The notes under the pieces: generated by a model
Told to the model about the DNA's origin: nothing
Databases searched by the model: none
What the model saw: the letters and a program-made list of their open reading frames with translations, nothing else
Position numbers and translations under genes: made by a program
Assembly (NCBI RefSeq): GCF_012971725.1
Contig: NZ_CP048833.1
Coordinates: 5,456,001-5,520,000, forward strand
Source: Pseudomonas multiresinivorans
GTDB lineage: Bacteria > Pseudomonadota > Gammaproteobacteria > Pseudomonadales > Pseudomonadaceae
DNA: 64,000 nt
Direction: 5' to 3'
In this document: positions 49,278 to 57,336 of the stretch, in pieces
Layout of the letters: each line of letters begins with the position of its first letter
Numbering within the stretch: position 1 is the first letter of the stretch

Positions 49278-50084
49278 ATGCCGCTTACTCACCGGCTACG
49301 CCGCTACCTCCTGACGCTGCCGCTTCTGGCGGCGCTACCGCTCGCCCAGGCCGAAACGCATGAAAGCCTGAACGCGGCTGTCGAGAGCCTCTGGAGTGTC
49401 GAACAGGTTTCCACCTCCGTGCTGGGCTCCCATTTCACCCCGCAGGAGTCGAAAGCCGGCACCGAATACCGCACCGAGGTGAAGAACGCGCTGACCTACC
49501 TGGAAATCGCCGGGGAAGCCGCGTCGGTGGTGATCGGCAGGAAGCGCTTCGACGCCGTCGCCACGCCCTGGGGCAACTTCCCCCGGCTGGACATGCGCAA
49601 TACCCGACTGTTGGACATCAAGCTACCGAAACGCCACTACCAGGTGCTGGCGGGCCCCGGCACCGGTCTGTTCGGGGCTGGAGACTGGAGACTCTTTGGC
49701 TTTCTTCATGTCGTCGACGTCAGCACCGCCGCCCCCACCTACTACCCGCTGTATGCCGAGGCCTCGCTCGGGGAACACGTACTGGGGCGCCTGCCCGGTT
49801 CTGCCGTGCTGAACTATGCGCGTCTGGTTCCCGTCGACCGCGGCCAGGCCGGAGAAGCCGAAGTCTACGAAGTCACGCTGTATGCCCTTGAGCGCGAGAG
49901 GCCCGAGCCCGTGCTCAGAAACGGCGTACCGCTGGCCTACGCGTTGAAACACGAAGGCGACACCTGGATCATCGACAGCGTAGACAGCACCCCGGTGACC
50001 ACGGCGCTCGACGAAGAGAAGCGCTCCTTCACCACCCCGCTACGCCCAGCGCTGTTCCAGTTCAAGGAAAGCGCCCGCAAATGA
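49278..50084 (+). CDS. Exported protein of unknown function
   Basis: A 268-residue protein with a Sec signal peptide (MPLTHRLRRYLLTLPLLAAL, cleavage near AQA). GAGG precedes the ATG at 49278; longer versions of this frame overlap the TssQ-like gene and are rejected. The mature protein is acidic and beta-rich, without cysteines or a recognised motif. It begins 26 bases after the TssQ-like gene, so it is likely co-translated with it and acts in the same compartment. A perfect hairpin lies two bases after its stop. Confidence 0.72.
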   Translation: MPLTHRLRRYLLTLPLLAALPLAQAETHESLNAAVESLWSVEQVSTSVLGSHFTPQESKAGTEYRTEVKNALTYLEIAGEAASVVIGRKRFDAVATPWGNFPRLDMRNTRLLDIKLPKRHYQVLAGPGTGLFGAGDWRLFGFLHVVDVSTAAPTYYPLYAEASLGEHVLGRLPGSAVLNYARLVPVDRGQAGEAEVYEVTLYALERERPEPVLRNGVPLAYALKHEGDTWIIDSVDSTPVTTALDEEKRSFTTPLRPALFQFKESARK

Positions 50085-50085
50085 T

Positions 50086-50112
50086 CGGCAGCCACCGGTC
50101 GGGTGGCTGCCG
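50086..50112. terminator. Perfect hairpin between converging genes
   Basis: An 11-base perfect stem CGGCAGCCACC / GGTGGCTGCCG with a five-base loop, directly after the exported-protein gene and before the end of the ene-reductase gene. No T-tract on either strand. Confidence 0.55.
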
Positions 50113-50176
50113 CAGAACTTCCAGGGAATGGGATGTGTGCTCACGCGACCTATGGCGCGCGTGAGCCAGTCCGGCC

Positions 50177-51283
50177 TCAGGCCTGCCCGAAGGCCTTGCG
50201 CTTGGGCGTGCCGCGTTGCGCGGCACGCAGGTATTGCGCCGGCCACGGCACCGGCTGCCCGCCCAGCTCATCGGCGGCGTGCAACGGCCAGTACGGATCG
50301 CGCAAGAGCTCGCGGGCCAGCAGGATCAGATCGGCCTGCCCGGTGCGCAGGATGTGCTCGGCCTGCACCGGCTCGGTGATCATGCCGACGGTGCCGCTGG
50401 CGACGCCGGCCTCCTTGCGCACCCGCTCGGCGAACTGCGTCTGGTAGCCCGGCCCCACGGGAATCTCGGCGTTGACCGCAGTGCCACCGGAAGACACATC
50501 GATCAGGTCCACCCCCAGGCCCTTCAGGCGCCGCGCCAGCTCCACGGTTTCGTCGGGGTTCCAGCCGTCTTCCACCCAGTCGGTGGCGGACAGGCGGACG
50601 AACAGCGGCAATTCCTGCGGCCACACCGCGCGCACCGCCTCGGTGATTTCGAGGAGGAAGCGGATGCGGTTCTCGAAGCAGGTGCCGTACTGGTCGCGCC
50701 GCTGGTTGGAAAGCGGCGAGAGGAACTGGTGCAGCAGGTAGCCATGGGCGGCATGCACCTCGGCGATCTTGAAGCCGGCGGCCAGGGCGCGCTCGGCGCC
50801 ACGCACGAACTGGTGCTTGATGGTCGCCATCTGTTCTTCGCTCAGGGCGATGGGCGCGGTGTGCTGCGGGTCGAAGGCGATGGCCGAGGGCGCCACCGGC
50901 GTCCAGCCGCCTTCGCGGATCGGCACCGAGCCATGCTTGCCCAGCCACGGCGCCCAGGTGCTCGCCTTGCGCCCGGCGTGGGCCAGCTGCACGCCGGCCA
51001 CCGCACCCTGGGACTCGATGAAACGGGTGATGCGCCGCAGCGGCTCGACTTGCTCGTCATTCCAGATGCCCAGGTCCTCGGCGCTGATCCGCCCTTCGGG
51101 GGCGACCGCCGTGGCTTCGACGATCACCAGGCCGGCGCCGCCGACGGCGCGACTGCCCAGGTGCACCAGGTGCCAGTCGTTGGCCAGGCCATCCTGGGCG
51201 GAGTACTGGCACATGGGGGATACGGCGATACGGTTGGACAGGGTCAGCTGGCGCAGGGTCAGGGGCTCGAACAACTGGCTCAT
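50177..51283 (-). CDS. Old-yellow-enzyme ene-reductase, XenA class
   Basis: An FMN- and NAD(P)H-dependent reductase of activated C=C bonds and nitro compounds, 368 residues. It is of the XenA/YqjM class: Cys25 in SPMCQYSAQDG, the position of the redox-tuning cysteine of XenA, and substrate-binding His177 and His180 in EVHAAHGYLLHQFLSP. Further class markers are AHAGRKAS and a C-terminal segment ILLARELLRDPYWPLHAA. Its ATG at 51283 has no other gene upstream within 300 bases; the gap holds a family D repeat. It is transcribed alone and probably serves detoxification of electrophiles. Confidence 0.93.
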   Translation of the reverse strand: MSQLFEPLTLRQLTLSNRIAVSPMCQYSAQDGLANDWHLVHLGSRAVGGAGLVIVEATAVAPEGRISAEDLGIWNDEQVEPLRRITRFIESQGAVAGVQLAHAGRKASTWAPWLGKHGSVPIREGGWTPVAPSAIAFDPQHTAPIALSEEQMATIKHQFVRGAERALAAGFKIAEVHAAHGYLLHQFLSPLSNQRRDQYGTCFENRIRFLLEITEAVRAVWPQELPLFVRLSATDWVEDGWNPDETVELARRLKGLGVDLIDVSSGGTAVNAEIPVGPGYQTQFAERVRKEAGVASGTVGMITEPVQAEHILRTGQADLILLARELLRDPYWPLHAADELGGQPVPWPAQYLRAAQRGTPKRKAFGQA

Positions 51284-51427
51284 GGTGGCACTCCCTCTCT
51301 GGTCTTCAGATCTTGTACTTCTACTCTAGACCGGGATCGCCTAAGGATAGGTTCCGATGATCGGTGGGGGCGTTCCAATCCATGCTGGCCTCGCAGGAAT
51401 TGGCTCCGCTCCTGCAAGAGCAAGAGC

Positions 51428-51545
51428 CCCTCACCCTAACCCTCTCCCGCACGCGGGAGAGGGGACCGTTCGGTGCAGGGTAAAGCCTCGGCGTCAGCCG
51501 GCACGGTCGGCTCCCTCTCCTAAGGGAGAGGGCTGGGGTGAGGGG
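51428..51545. repeat. Family D dispersed repeat (CCCTCTCCC element)
   Basis: CCTCACCCTAACCCTCTCCCGCACGCGGGAGAGGGGACCGTTCGGTGCAGGG, then GCGTCAGCCGGCACGGTCGGCTCCCTCTCC…GGGAGAGGG. It is the fullest copy of the family and the reference for the conserved core. Confidence 0.8.
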
Positions 51546-51594
51546 AAGCCCAGCACGGAACGCCTGCAAGCAGGCAGTTCCTCCCGCGATAGAT

Positions 51595-52980
51595 CTAGCC
51601 TTCGTTCGCCAAGTTGGCGGCGCCAATCTGCCAGCCGCCACCAAGCGCCTTGTACAACGCCACACTGGCCTGCAGGCGCAGCTGGCGCAGGCTGGCGAGG
51701 CCGTCCTGGGCGGCGTACAGGGTGCGCTGGGCGTCGAGCAGCACCAGCAGGTCCTCGGCGCCGGCTCGGTAGCGTGAGTTGGCCAGTTCGAACGCGCGCT
51801 CGGCCTGGCGCACCTGCTCGGCCTGGGCCTGCAACCGCGCCTCCAGGCCATCGATGGCATCCAGGCCGGACTCCACTTCGCCGAATGCCGCGATGATCCC
51901 CGCGCGGTAGTCCGCCAGCAGTTCTTCCTGGCGCGCCCGAGCGAGATCGCGCTGGCCGCTCAGGCGACCGTGGTTGAAGATCGGCGCGACCAGCCCACCG
52001 CTGACGCTGTAGAGCGGATCACTGGCGAGATCGCCCAGGCGCGAGCCGCCGCTGTTCAGATCCAGCCCCAGGGTGAGTTGCGGAAACAGCGCGGCGCGGG
52101 CGGCACCCAGATCGGCGGCGGCACTTTGCAGCTGCGCCTCGGCGCGAGCGAGGTCCGGCCGTCGGGCCAGCAACTGCGATGGCAATCCCGTCGCAATGCT
52201 CGGGTCGCTCAAGGTGTTCAACGAGCCCGCCTGCAGGCGCAGGTCCTGGCGCGTACTGCCGAGCAATACGGCCACCGCCACTTCGCTTTGCGCCACTTGC
52301 TGACGTAGCTCAGCCTGCTCGACCCGCAGCCCCGCCAGCAGTGCGCGCTGCTGCGCCAGTTCCAGCGGCATGGCCGCCCCGGCGCGCTGGCGCGATTCCA
52401 GGGTGGCGAGCACGTCCTCGGCGTTCTTCAGGTTCAGCCCGGCGATGCGCAGGCGCTCGCTCAGGCCCGCATGCTCCAGCCAGGCGCTGGCGACGGCGGC
52501 GGTCAGGCTCAGGTGCGTGCTGTGCAAATCGAATTTGCTGGCCTGCCATTGCGCCCGAGCGGCATCCCGCAGGGCACGGTTGCGGCCCCACAGGTCCAGT
52601 TCGTAACGGGTCTGAAGACCGAGTCCAAAAGCGTTGCCATCTACGTCGGCGTTGCCGCCCAGACGTCCCTGGCGCGAAGCGTTCAACGTGCCGTTCACTT
52701 CCGGTAGCAGAGGCGCGCCGGCGATCTGTAAGGCCGCACGGGCCTGGCGCAGGCGCGCCTCGGCGGCCTGCAGGTCATAGCTGTCGCGGGCGGCGCGCGC
52801 TATCAGCTGGTCCAGCTCGGCGCTGCCGAATTGGCGCCACCACTGGGCATCCAGCTGTACCGCAGCCGGCGCGGCCGTGTGCGTCCAAGCGGCCGGTGCG
52901 GCGATCCGGTGCGGCGGTGCGGGCTCCTGCAACGAACAACCGGCCAACAGCAGGCAGAGCAGGGAAAGTCGCACTTTCAT
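51595..52980 (-). CDS. Outer-membrane efflux lipoprotein (OpmQ/TolC-like)
   Basis: The outer-membrane channel of a tripartite pump, 461 residues. GGGAGGTGAG lies before the ATG, which overlaps the macB stop; the GTG one codon upstream is too close to the SD. The lipobox is LLAGC (Cys15). Two outer-membrane-efflux-protein repeats are visible (about 60-260 and 280-450), with RYELDLWGRNR and the second repeat's QLLARRPDLARAEAQLQSAAADLGAARAALFPQLTL. In P. aeruginosa the corresponding partner of PvdRT is OpmQ. It is the last gene of the five-gene leftward operon. Confidence 0.9.
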   Translation of the reverse strand: MKVRLSLLCLLLAGCSLQEPAPPHRIAAPAAWTHTAAPAAVQLDAQWWRQFGSAELDQLIARAARDSYDLQAAEARLRQARAALQIAGAPLLPEVNGTLNASRQGRLGGNADVDGNAFGLGLQTRYELDLWGRNRALRDAARAQWQASKFDLHSTHLSLTAAVASAWLEHAGLSERLRIAGLNLKNAEDVLATLESRQRAGAAMPLELAQQRALLAGLRVEQAELRQQVAQSEVAVAVLLGSTRQDLRLQAGSLNTLSDPSIATGLPSQLLARRPDLARAEAQLQSAAADLGAARAALFPQLTLGLDLNSGGSRLGDLASDPLYSVSGGLVAPIFNHGRLSGQRDLARARQEELLADYRAGIIAAFGEVESGLDAIDGLEARLQAQAEQVRQAERAFELANSRYRAGAEDLLVLLDAQRTLYAAQDGLASLRQLRLQASVALYKALGGGWQIGAANLANEG

Positions 52981-54920
52981 CACTCACCTCCCAGCGCGAT
53001 GACCGGGTCGAGCCGCGCCGCCTGTCGGGCCGGCGCAAAGCCGAACACCAGCCCGGTGACCAGCGCGCAGCCGAACGCACCGATGATCGCCGTCAGCGAG
53101 AACACCACCGGTACGCCGCTGAGCAGCAGCACCGCGCCGATGGACAACCCGATGACCACCCCGATCAATCCGCCCACCAGGCTCAGCAAGGTGGATTCGG
53201 AGAGAAACTGGCGGAGGATGTCGCGCTGCCGCGCGCCGGTGGCCACGCGGATGCCGATCTCGCGGGTGCGTTCGCGCACGGTCATCAGCATCACGTTCAT
53301 CACGCCAATGCCGCCCACCAGCAGGGAAACAGCGGCAATCAGGCTGAGCATCAGAGTCATGCTGTCCTGCGCCTCGGCCTGGGCCTGCAACTTGGCGGCG
53401 GCGTTGCCGATGCCGAAGTCCTTGCGTCCGTGGCGCTCCAGCAGCAACGCCTTCATCGCCTCCTCGGCCTCTTTCACCAGCGCCGGCGACATGGCGTCGA
53501 TCACCGCATAGTCCGGGTCGGTCATGCCCTTGTAGACCCGCGCGCGGCCGGCGTTGTAGGGGATGAAGAGCATCTCGTCGTAGTCCTCGACGCCCGAATC
53601 GGCGCCCTTCTCCTTGAGCACGCCGATCACCTCGAACAGCGCGTTGCCCACCAGCAGCTGGCGCCCCAGCGGGCTTTCACCATCGGGGAAGAAGTACGTC
53701 CAGGCCTTGTGTCCCATCACCACCAGCGGCGCCAGTTCGCGGTCCTCGGCGGCGGTAAAGAAGCGCCCCTGCACCACCGGCCAGCGGTGGATCAGCGGCA
53801 TTTCCTCGGTGGAGGCGAAGGTATAGAGCGACTTGGAGAGGTTGCCGTAGCGCACGGTCAGCGCATTGCCGATCACCGGCATGGCGTGGCGCACTTCTGG
53901 CAATTCGGCCACCGCCGCCAGGTCATCGACGGTAACCGCCCCTATCGGCCCACCTTCGGGGGGATAGTCGCCGCTGACGTACATGATGGTGGCGCCCAGG
54001 GAAGCCATCTGCTGCACCACGCGCTGCTTGGTGCCCAGGCCGATGGCGAGCATGACGATCACCGAAGCCACGCCGATGACGATGCCCAGCAACGTCAGCG
54101 CCGTGCGGAAGCGGTTCAGCCACATCACGCGCCAGGCCGAGCGCAGGGCTTCCAGAAGATCGCTGGCGAGGCTCGCGCCACTGGCTTCGCGGGCATCGCG
54201 CAGGTCAGGTAGCGGCAGCGCGGTGTCGCCGGCCTGCCCGCCGCTGTCGGAAACGATGTGGCCGTCGCGGATCTCGATGACGCGCCTGGCCCGCGCCGCC
54301 ACCTCACGGTCGTGGGTGATGAGGATCAGCGTGTGGCCCTGCGCGGACAGCTCGTCCAGCAGCGCCATGACTTCTTCGCCACTGCGGCTGTCCAGCGCGC
54401 CGGTGGGCTCGTCGGCAAGGATGATGCGCCCGCCGTTCATCAGCGCGCGGGCGATGGAGACGCGCTGCTGCTGGCCGCCGGAGAGCTGGTTGGGGCGGTT
54501 GTCCAGGCGCTCGCCCAGGCCCAGGCGGCGCAGCAGTTCGGTGGCGCGCTCCTGGCGCTGCGTGGCCGGCCGGCCGGCGTAGAGCGCAGGGACTTCGACG
54601 TTCTCCCGCGCGCTGCACGTGGGGACCAGGTGATAGCCCTGGAACACGAAGCCGAACGCCTCGCGGCGCAGCCAGGCCAGCTCGTCGCTGTCCATCTGCG
54701 CGACATCGCTGCCGGCGAAGCGGTAGCTGCCGGCGCTGGGGCGATCCAGGCAGCCGAGGATGTGCATCAGGGTGGATTTGCCCGAGCCGGAAGCGCCGAC
54801 GATGGCGACGAATTCGCCCGGCTCGATGCGCAGGGAAACCCCATGCAATACCGTGACCTTCGGGCTGTCCCCGCCGCCGTAGTGTTTGACGATGCCGTCC
54901 AGTTCGATCAGGGCGGTCAC
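52980..54920 (-). CDS. macB: MacB/PvdT-type ABC exporter (ATPase fused to permease)
   Basis: A 646-residue inner-membrane half-transporter. The N-terminal ATPase (about 1-240) shows GASGSGKSTLM, LSGGQQQRVSIARAL, ILADEPTGALD and THDRE. Four transmembrane helices follow, one near 270 and three at the C-terminus, with a large periplasmic MacB domain (~290-510) between. It starts at a GTG overlapping the macA stop. MacB proteins export macrolides, enterotoxin, lipopeptides or, as PvdT, recycled pyoverdine. The substrate here is unknown, but the FpvG-like genes next door suggest a siderophore. Confidence 0.93.
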   Translation of the reverse strand: MTALIELDGIVKHYGGGDSPKVTVLHGVSLRIEPGEFVAIVGASGSGKSTLMHILGCLDRPSAGSYRFAGSDVAQMDSDELAWLRREAFGFVFQGYHLVPTCSARENVEVPALYAGRPATQRQERATELLRRLGLGERLDNRPNQLSGGQQQRVSIARALMNGGRIILADEPTGALDSRSGEEVMALLDELSAQGHTLILITHDREVAARARRVIEIRDGHIVSDSGGQAGDTALPLPDLRDAREASGASLASDLLEALRSAWRVMWLNRFRTALTLLGIVIGVASVIVMLAIGLGTKQRVVQQMASLGATIMYVSGDYPPEGGPIGAVTVDDLAAVAELPEVRHAMPVIGNALTVRYGNLSKSLYTFASTEEMPLIHRWPVVQGRFFTAAEDRELAPLVVMGHKAWTYFFPDGESPLGRQLLVGNALFEVIGVLKEKGADSGVEDYDEMLFIPYNAGRARVYKGMTDPDYAVIDAMSPALVKEAEEAMKALLLERHGRKDFGIGNAAAKLQAQAEAQDSMTLMLSLIAAVSLLVGGIGVMNVMLMTVRERTREIGIRVATGARQRDILRQFLSESTLLSLVGGLIGVVIGLSIGAVLLLSGVPVVFSLTAIIGAFGCALVTGLVFGFAPARQAARLDPVIALGGE

Positions 54921-56095
54921 CAGGTGAATCTCCGCGGCCCTTCCTGGGCGGTCAGCTCGCCGAGGATCAGCTCGTCGCCTTCGGCCAGGCCTTCGAGCAC
55001 TTCGCCCTGCAGGCGGTTGCGCACGCCGACGCGCACCTCGCGGGCCTGCACATTGCCGGATGCATCGAGCACCTGGGCACGGTACAGGCCGCGCTGTTGC
55101 GGCACAAATTCCAGCGCGGTGAGCGGTACGGCAAGCACACCCTTGGCGGCAGCGTTGACGAAGGTGACCTGGGCAGTCATCTGCGGCATCAGCGCGCCGT
55201 CGGCGTTGTCCACGTCGAACAGCACGGTGTAGAGCACCACCTTGCTGGTGCCGCCGCTGGCCTGTCCGCTGCTACTGCTGCCGTCCTCGGTCTTGGGCTC
55301 CTCCGGCGCCGGCAGCACCTGGCGCACCGTGCCGGTCCAGCTGCGGCCGTCGCCGCCCAGGGTGGTGAAGCGCACCGGCATGCCGGCGCGTACGCGGCTG
55401 ACGTCGGCTTCGGAGACATCCGTCCACACAGTCATCGACGACAGGTCGGCGATACGCAGGATCGCCGGCGTCTGGTAGGTGGCGTTGAGCGTCTGGCCCT
55501 GCTCGGCCTTCACCGAGATCACCGCGCCGGCGATGGGCGCATAGACGCGGGTGTAGTCCAACTGGGTCTGGTCGGCGCTGAGGGTCGAGCGGGTCTGCTG
55601 GATCTTCGCCTGCAGCTGGTCGATGCGCGCGGCGGACACCTTGCGCTCGGCCTCGGCCGTCTGCAGGTCCTCCAGCCGCGTGGAGCCCTCGGCGTACATC
55701 TGCCGCTGGCGGTCGTGCTTCTGCTGGGCGAGTTGCAGCTGCGCGCGCTGCTCGGCGAGCTGCGCCTGCAGGTCCGCCAGTTGCGCCTTGCCGGCATCCA
55801 CCGTGGCCTGCGGAATACGCGGGTCGATCTCGGCCAGCAACTGGCCCTGTTCCACCACATCGCCGGCCTTCACCAGCAGGCGGTCGATCTGCCCGGAAAC
55901 CCGTACGCCGACTTCAACCTGGGTGCGCGGCCGCAGCGTGCCGATGGCACTCACCGTTGCCTCGATATCACCCCGCGCCACCGGCTGGGTCTGGTAGCGC
56001 ACGCCATCGCGACCGAACGCCCAGACCAATCCTCCCCCCACAACGACCAACAGGGCCGCCAGCGTCAGCAGGCGGCCCTTCTTCCCCCGTCCCAT
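54917..56095 (-). CDS. macA: MacA/PvdR-type periplasmic adaptor
   Basis: The membrane-fusion subunit, 392 residues. An N-terminal membrane anchor (about 8-26) is followed by the lipoyl half-motifs (RGDIEATVSAIGTLRPRTQVEVGV; APIAGAVISVKAEQGQTL), a helical hairpin (~95-170, QLADLQAQLAEQRAQLQLAQQ) and beta-barrel/membrane-proximal domains. A Ser/Gly-rich insert (SSSSGQASGG) is present near 275. It starts 18 bases after the Fur-like gene, so it belongs to the same operon as that gene and the DUF4198 gene. Confidence 0.92.
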   Translation of the reverse strand: MGRGKKGRLLTLAALLVVVGGGLVWAFGRDGVRYQTQPVARGDIEATVSAIGTLRPRTQVEVGVRVSGQIDRLLVKAGDVVEQGQLLAEIDPRIPQATVDAGKAQLADLQAQLAEQRAQLQLAQQKHDRQRQMYAEGSTRLEDLQTAEAERKVSAARIDQLQAKIQQTRSTLSADQTQLDYTRVYAPIAGAVISVKAEQGQTLNATYQTPAILRIADLSSMTVWTDVSEADVSRVRAGMPVRFTTLGGDGRSWTGTVRQVLPAPEEPKTEDGSSSSGQASGGTSKVVLYTVLFDVDNADGALMPQMTAQVTFVNAAAKGVLAVPLTALEFVPQQRGLYRAQVLDASGNVQAREVRVGVRNRLQGEVLEGLAEGDELILGELTAQEGPRRFTW

Positions 56096-56112
56096 CCACT
56101 ACATCCTTGCTG

Positions 56113-56433
56113 TCAGTGCAATTCGCTCGACTTGCCCATGGAGGCCACCGCTCCGGGTGCCAGGCTGTAGCGCTTGTTCTCGTCCCGTTCGAGCAGGCCG
56201 GAGAGGTGCAGGCGGCGCAGGGTCTGGCTGACACAACTGAGGGAGATGGGCAGGCCGGGCTCCTCCAGGTAGGCGTGCAGCTCCACGGCAGTCGCCTTGC
56301 GGCAGGCCACCAGCGCATCGAGGATGTTCAACCGCGGCAGGCTGCTGCGCAGGCCGGCGTGCTCCAGCAATTGCCGGGCGGGGCGCGGCAGGCGCGGGCG
56401 GACCGGGGTGCTGGTTTTGATAGCGACTCTCAT
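56113..56433 (-). CDS. Fur-like winged-helix protein lacking the metal/dimer domain
   Basis: A 106-residue protein whose central part (about 30-95) reads like the DNA-binding domain of Fur/Zur proteins: LNILDALVACRKATAVELHAYL, then SLSCVSQTLRRLHLSGLLERDENKRYSL. The C-terminal dimerisation and metal-sensing domain of Fur is absent; only PGAVASMGKSSELH follows. It may be a transcription factor, a Fur antagonist or a regulator of the adjoining operon. Its ATG overlaps the stop of the DUF4198 gene (ATGA), and macA follows. Confidence 0.8.
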   Translation of the reverse strand: MRVAIKTSTPVRPRLPRPARQLLEHAGLRSSLPRLNILDALVACRKATAVELHAYLEEPGLPISLSCVSQTLRRLHLSGLLERDENKRYSLAPGAVASMGKSSELH

Positions 56434-57050
56434 GGGCGCACCTCGAAGGAAAGGGTGGAAACGTGGATCACGCTGTCGTAGCGCTTGCCGTCGACGCTGG
56501 CGCCGCCGTTGACCCGGGCCGAGACCTCCAGCACGTAGCGCGCCGGGAACGGCGTGGCCAGGCTCACGGTGCCGTCCGCCGCCGGCTTCAGGCTGCGGCT
56601 CCACTGCTCGGAGGTGTACACGTTGACCTGCGAGGCCGGCACCACGGTGCCCTTCCAGTGCAGGGCGAAGGTATTGCCGCCGGGCGTGGTGGGCACCAGC
56701 TCCAGATCATTCTGCGCCCGAGTCTCGGTGCGGCCCTCGCGGGCCTGATAGATGGTCAGGGTGCTGCCTCCGGCACGCTGGGCGGCGACGCGCAGGTCGC
56801 CCGGCGGCGCGGCACCGATGTCGAAGGACTCAACGCCAGCCTTCATCGGCGCCGTCTTGCCCTCGCCCAGCACGATGTGGGCGTTCTGCAACTGGGTCAC
56901 CGGCAGATGCTCGCCGGGCTGCTGCTCGCTGAAATAGCTTTTCGCGCTCTGGCCTGCACTGCGTTCCAACCACAGATAGTCCGCGCTGGCCAATGGCGCA
57001 CAGCTCAGCGCCACGGCCAGCAGCGTGAGCTGGCGAAGGTAGAAGGTCAT
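56430..57050 (-). CDS. DUF4198 periplasmic protein
   Basis: A 206-residue exported protein, first gene of the leftward operon. AGGAGA precedes the ATG at 57050; upstream codons in frame cover the promoter region. The signal peptide is about 22 residues (ending ASA), and the mature start ADYLWLERS is the usual DUF4198 opening; the rest is beta-sandwich-like. DUF4198 proteins are often found beside metal transporters and TonB-dependent receptors and are assumed to bind metal or metal complexes in the periplasm. Here the partners are the Fur-like protein and a siderophore-type efflux pump. Confidence 0.85.
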   Translation of the reverse strand: MTFYLRQLTLLAVALSCAPLASADYLWLERSAGQSAKSYFSEQQPGEHLPVTQLQNAHIVLGEGKTAPMKAGVESFDIGAAPPGDLRVAAQRAGGSTLTIYQAREGRTETRAQNDLELVPTTPGGNTFALHWKGTVVPASQVNVYTSEQWSRSLKPAADGTVSLATPFPARYVLEVSARVNGGASVDGKRYDSVIHVSTLSFEVRP

Positions 57051-57192
57051 GCGGTTCTCCTGTTGTCTGGCTGAAGTTCGCTTCCGTTGCGAATCGATCG
57101 CTTTCACATACAAGACGGATGAGCCGCAAAAAACACGCACCGAAAATGTGTAAAGAAATGGAAAAGGCCGCGAAAACCGCTCCGAAACATTT

Positions 57193-57208
57193 ATTTGCAA
57201 CTGCAGAT
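57193..57208. promoter_or_regulatory. Candidate operator between the two divergent metal/siderophore arms
   Basis: ATTTGCA-AC-TGCAGAT is a near-perfect 16-base dyad about 143 bases from both start codons. No clear Fur box is visible in the same 286-base region; a GC hairpin followed by TTTT at about 57276-57303 may attenuate the rightward transcript. Confidence 0.4.
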
Positions 57209-57336
57209 GGCCGGTTTTTCGATCTCATCCGTCCTTATTCCTAGAACACCGCTGCTCCTTGGTGTCTTCGCGCCTCGCCGGCCTGGTCCGGCGGGGGCCT
57301 TTTCCATTGCCTTCCCTTGCGTGGCCGTGATTCCCC

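Noticed and set aside
47795..50084. Part of a type VI secretion cluster
   Set aside because: Only a TssQ-like lipoprotein is recognisable; no sheath, baseplate, ClpV, Hcp or VgrG genes are in the window.
52980..56095. Macrolide-specific resistance function for MacAB
   Set aside because: The sequence supports the family, not the substrate; the neighbours point to a siderophore or metal complex instead.
57051..57336. Fur box between the DUF4198 and FpvG-like genes
   Set aside because: I found no GATAAT-type 19-base dyad; only a different ATTTGCA/TGCAGAT dyad is visible.
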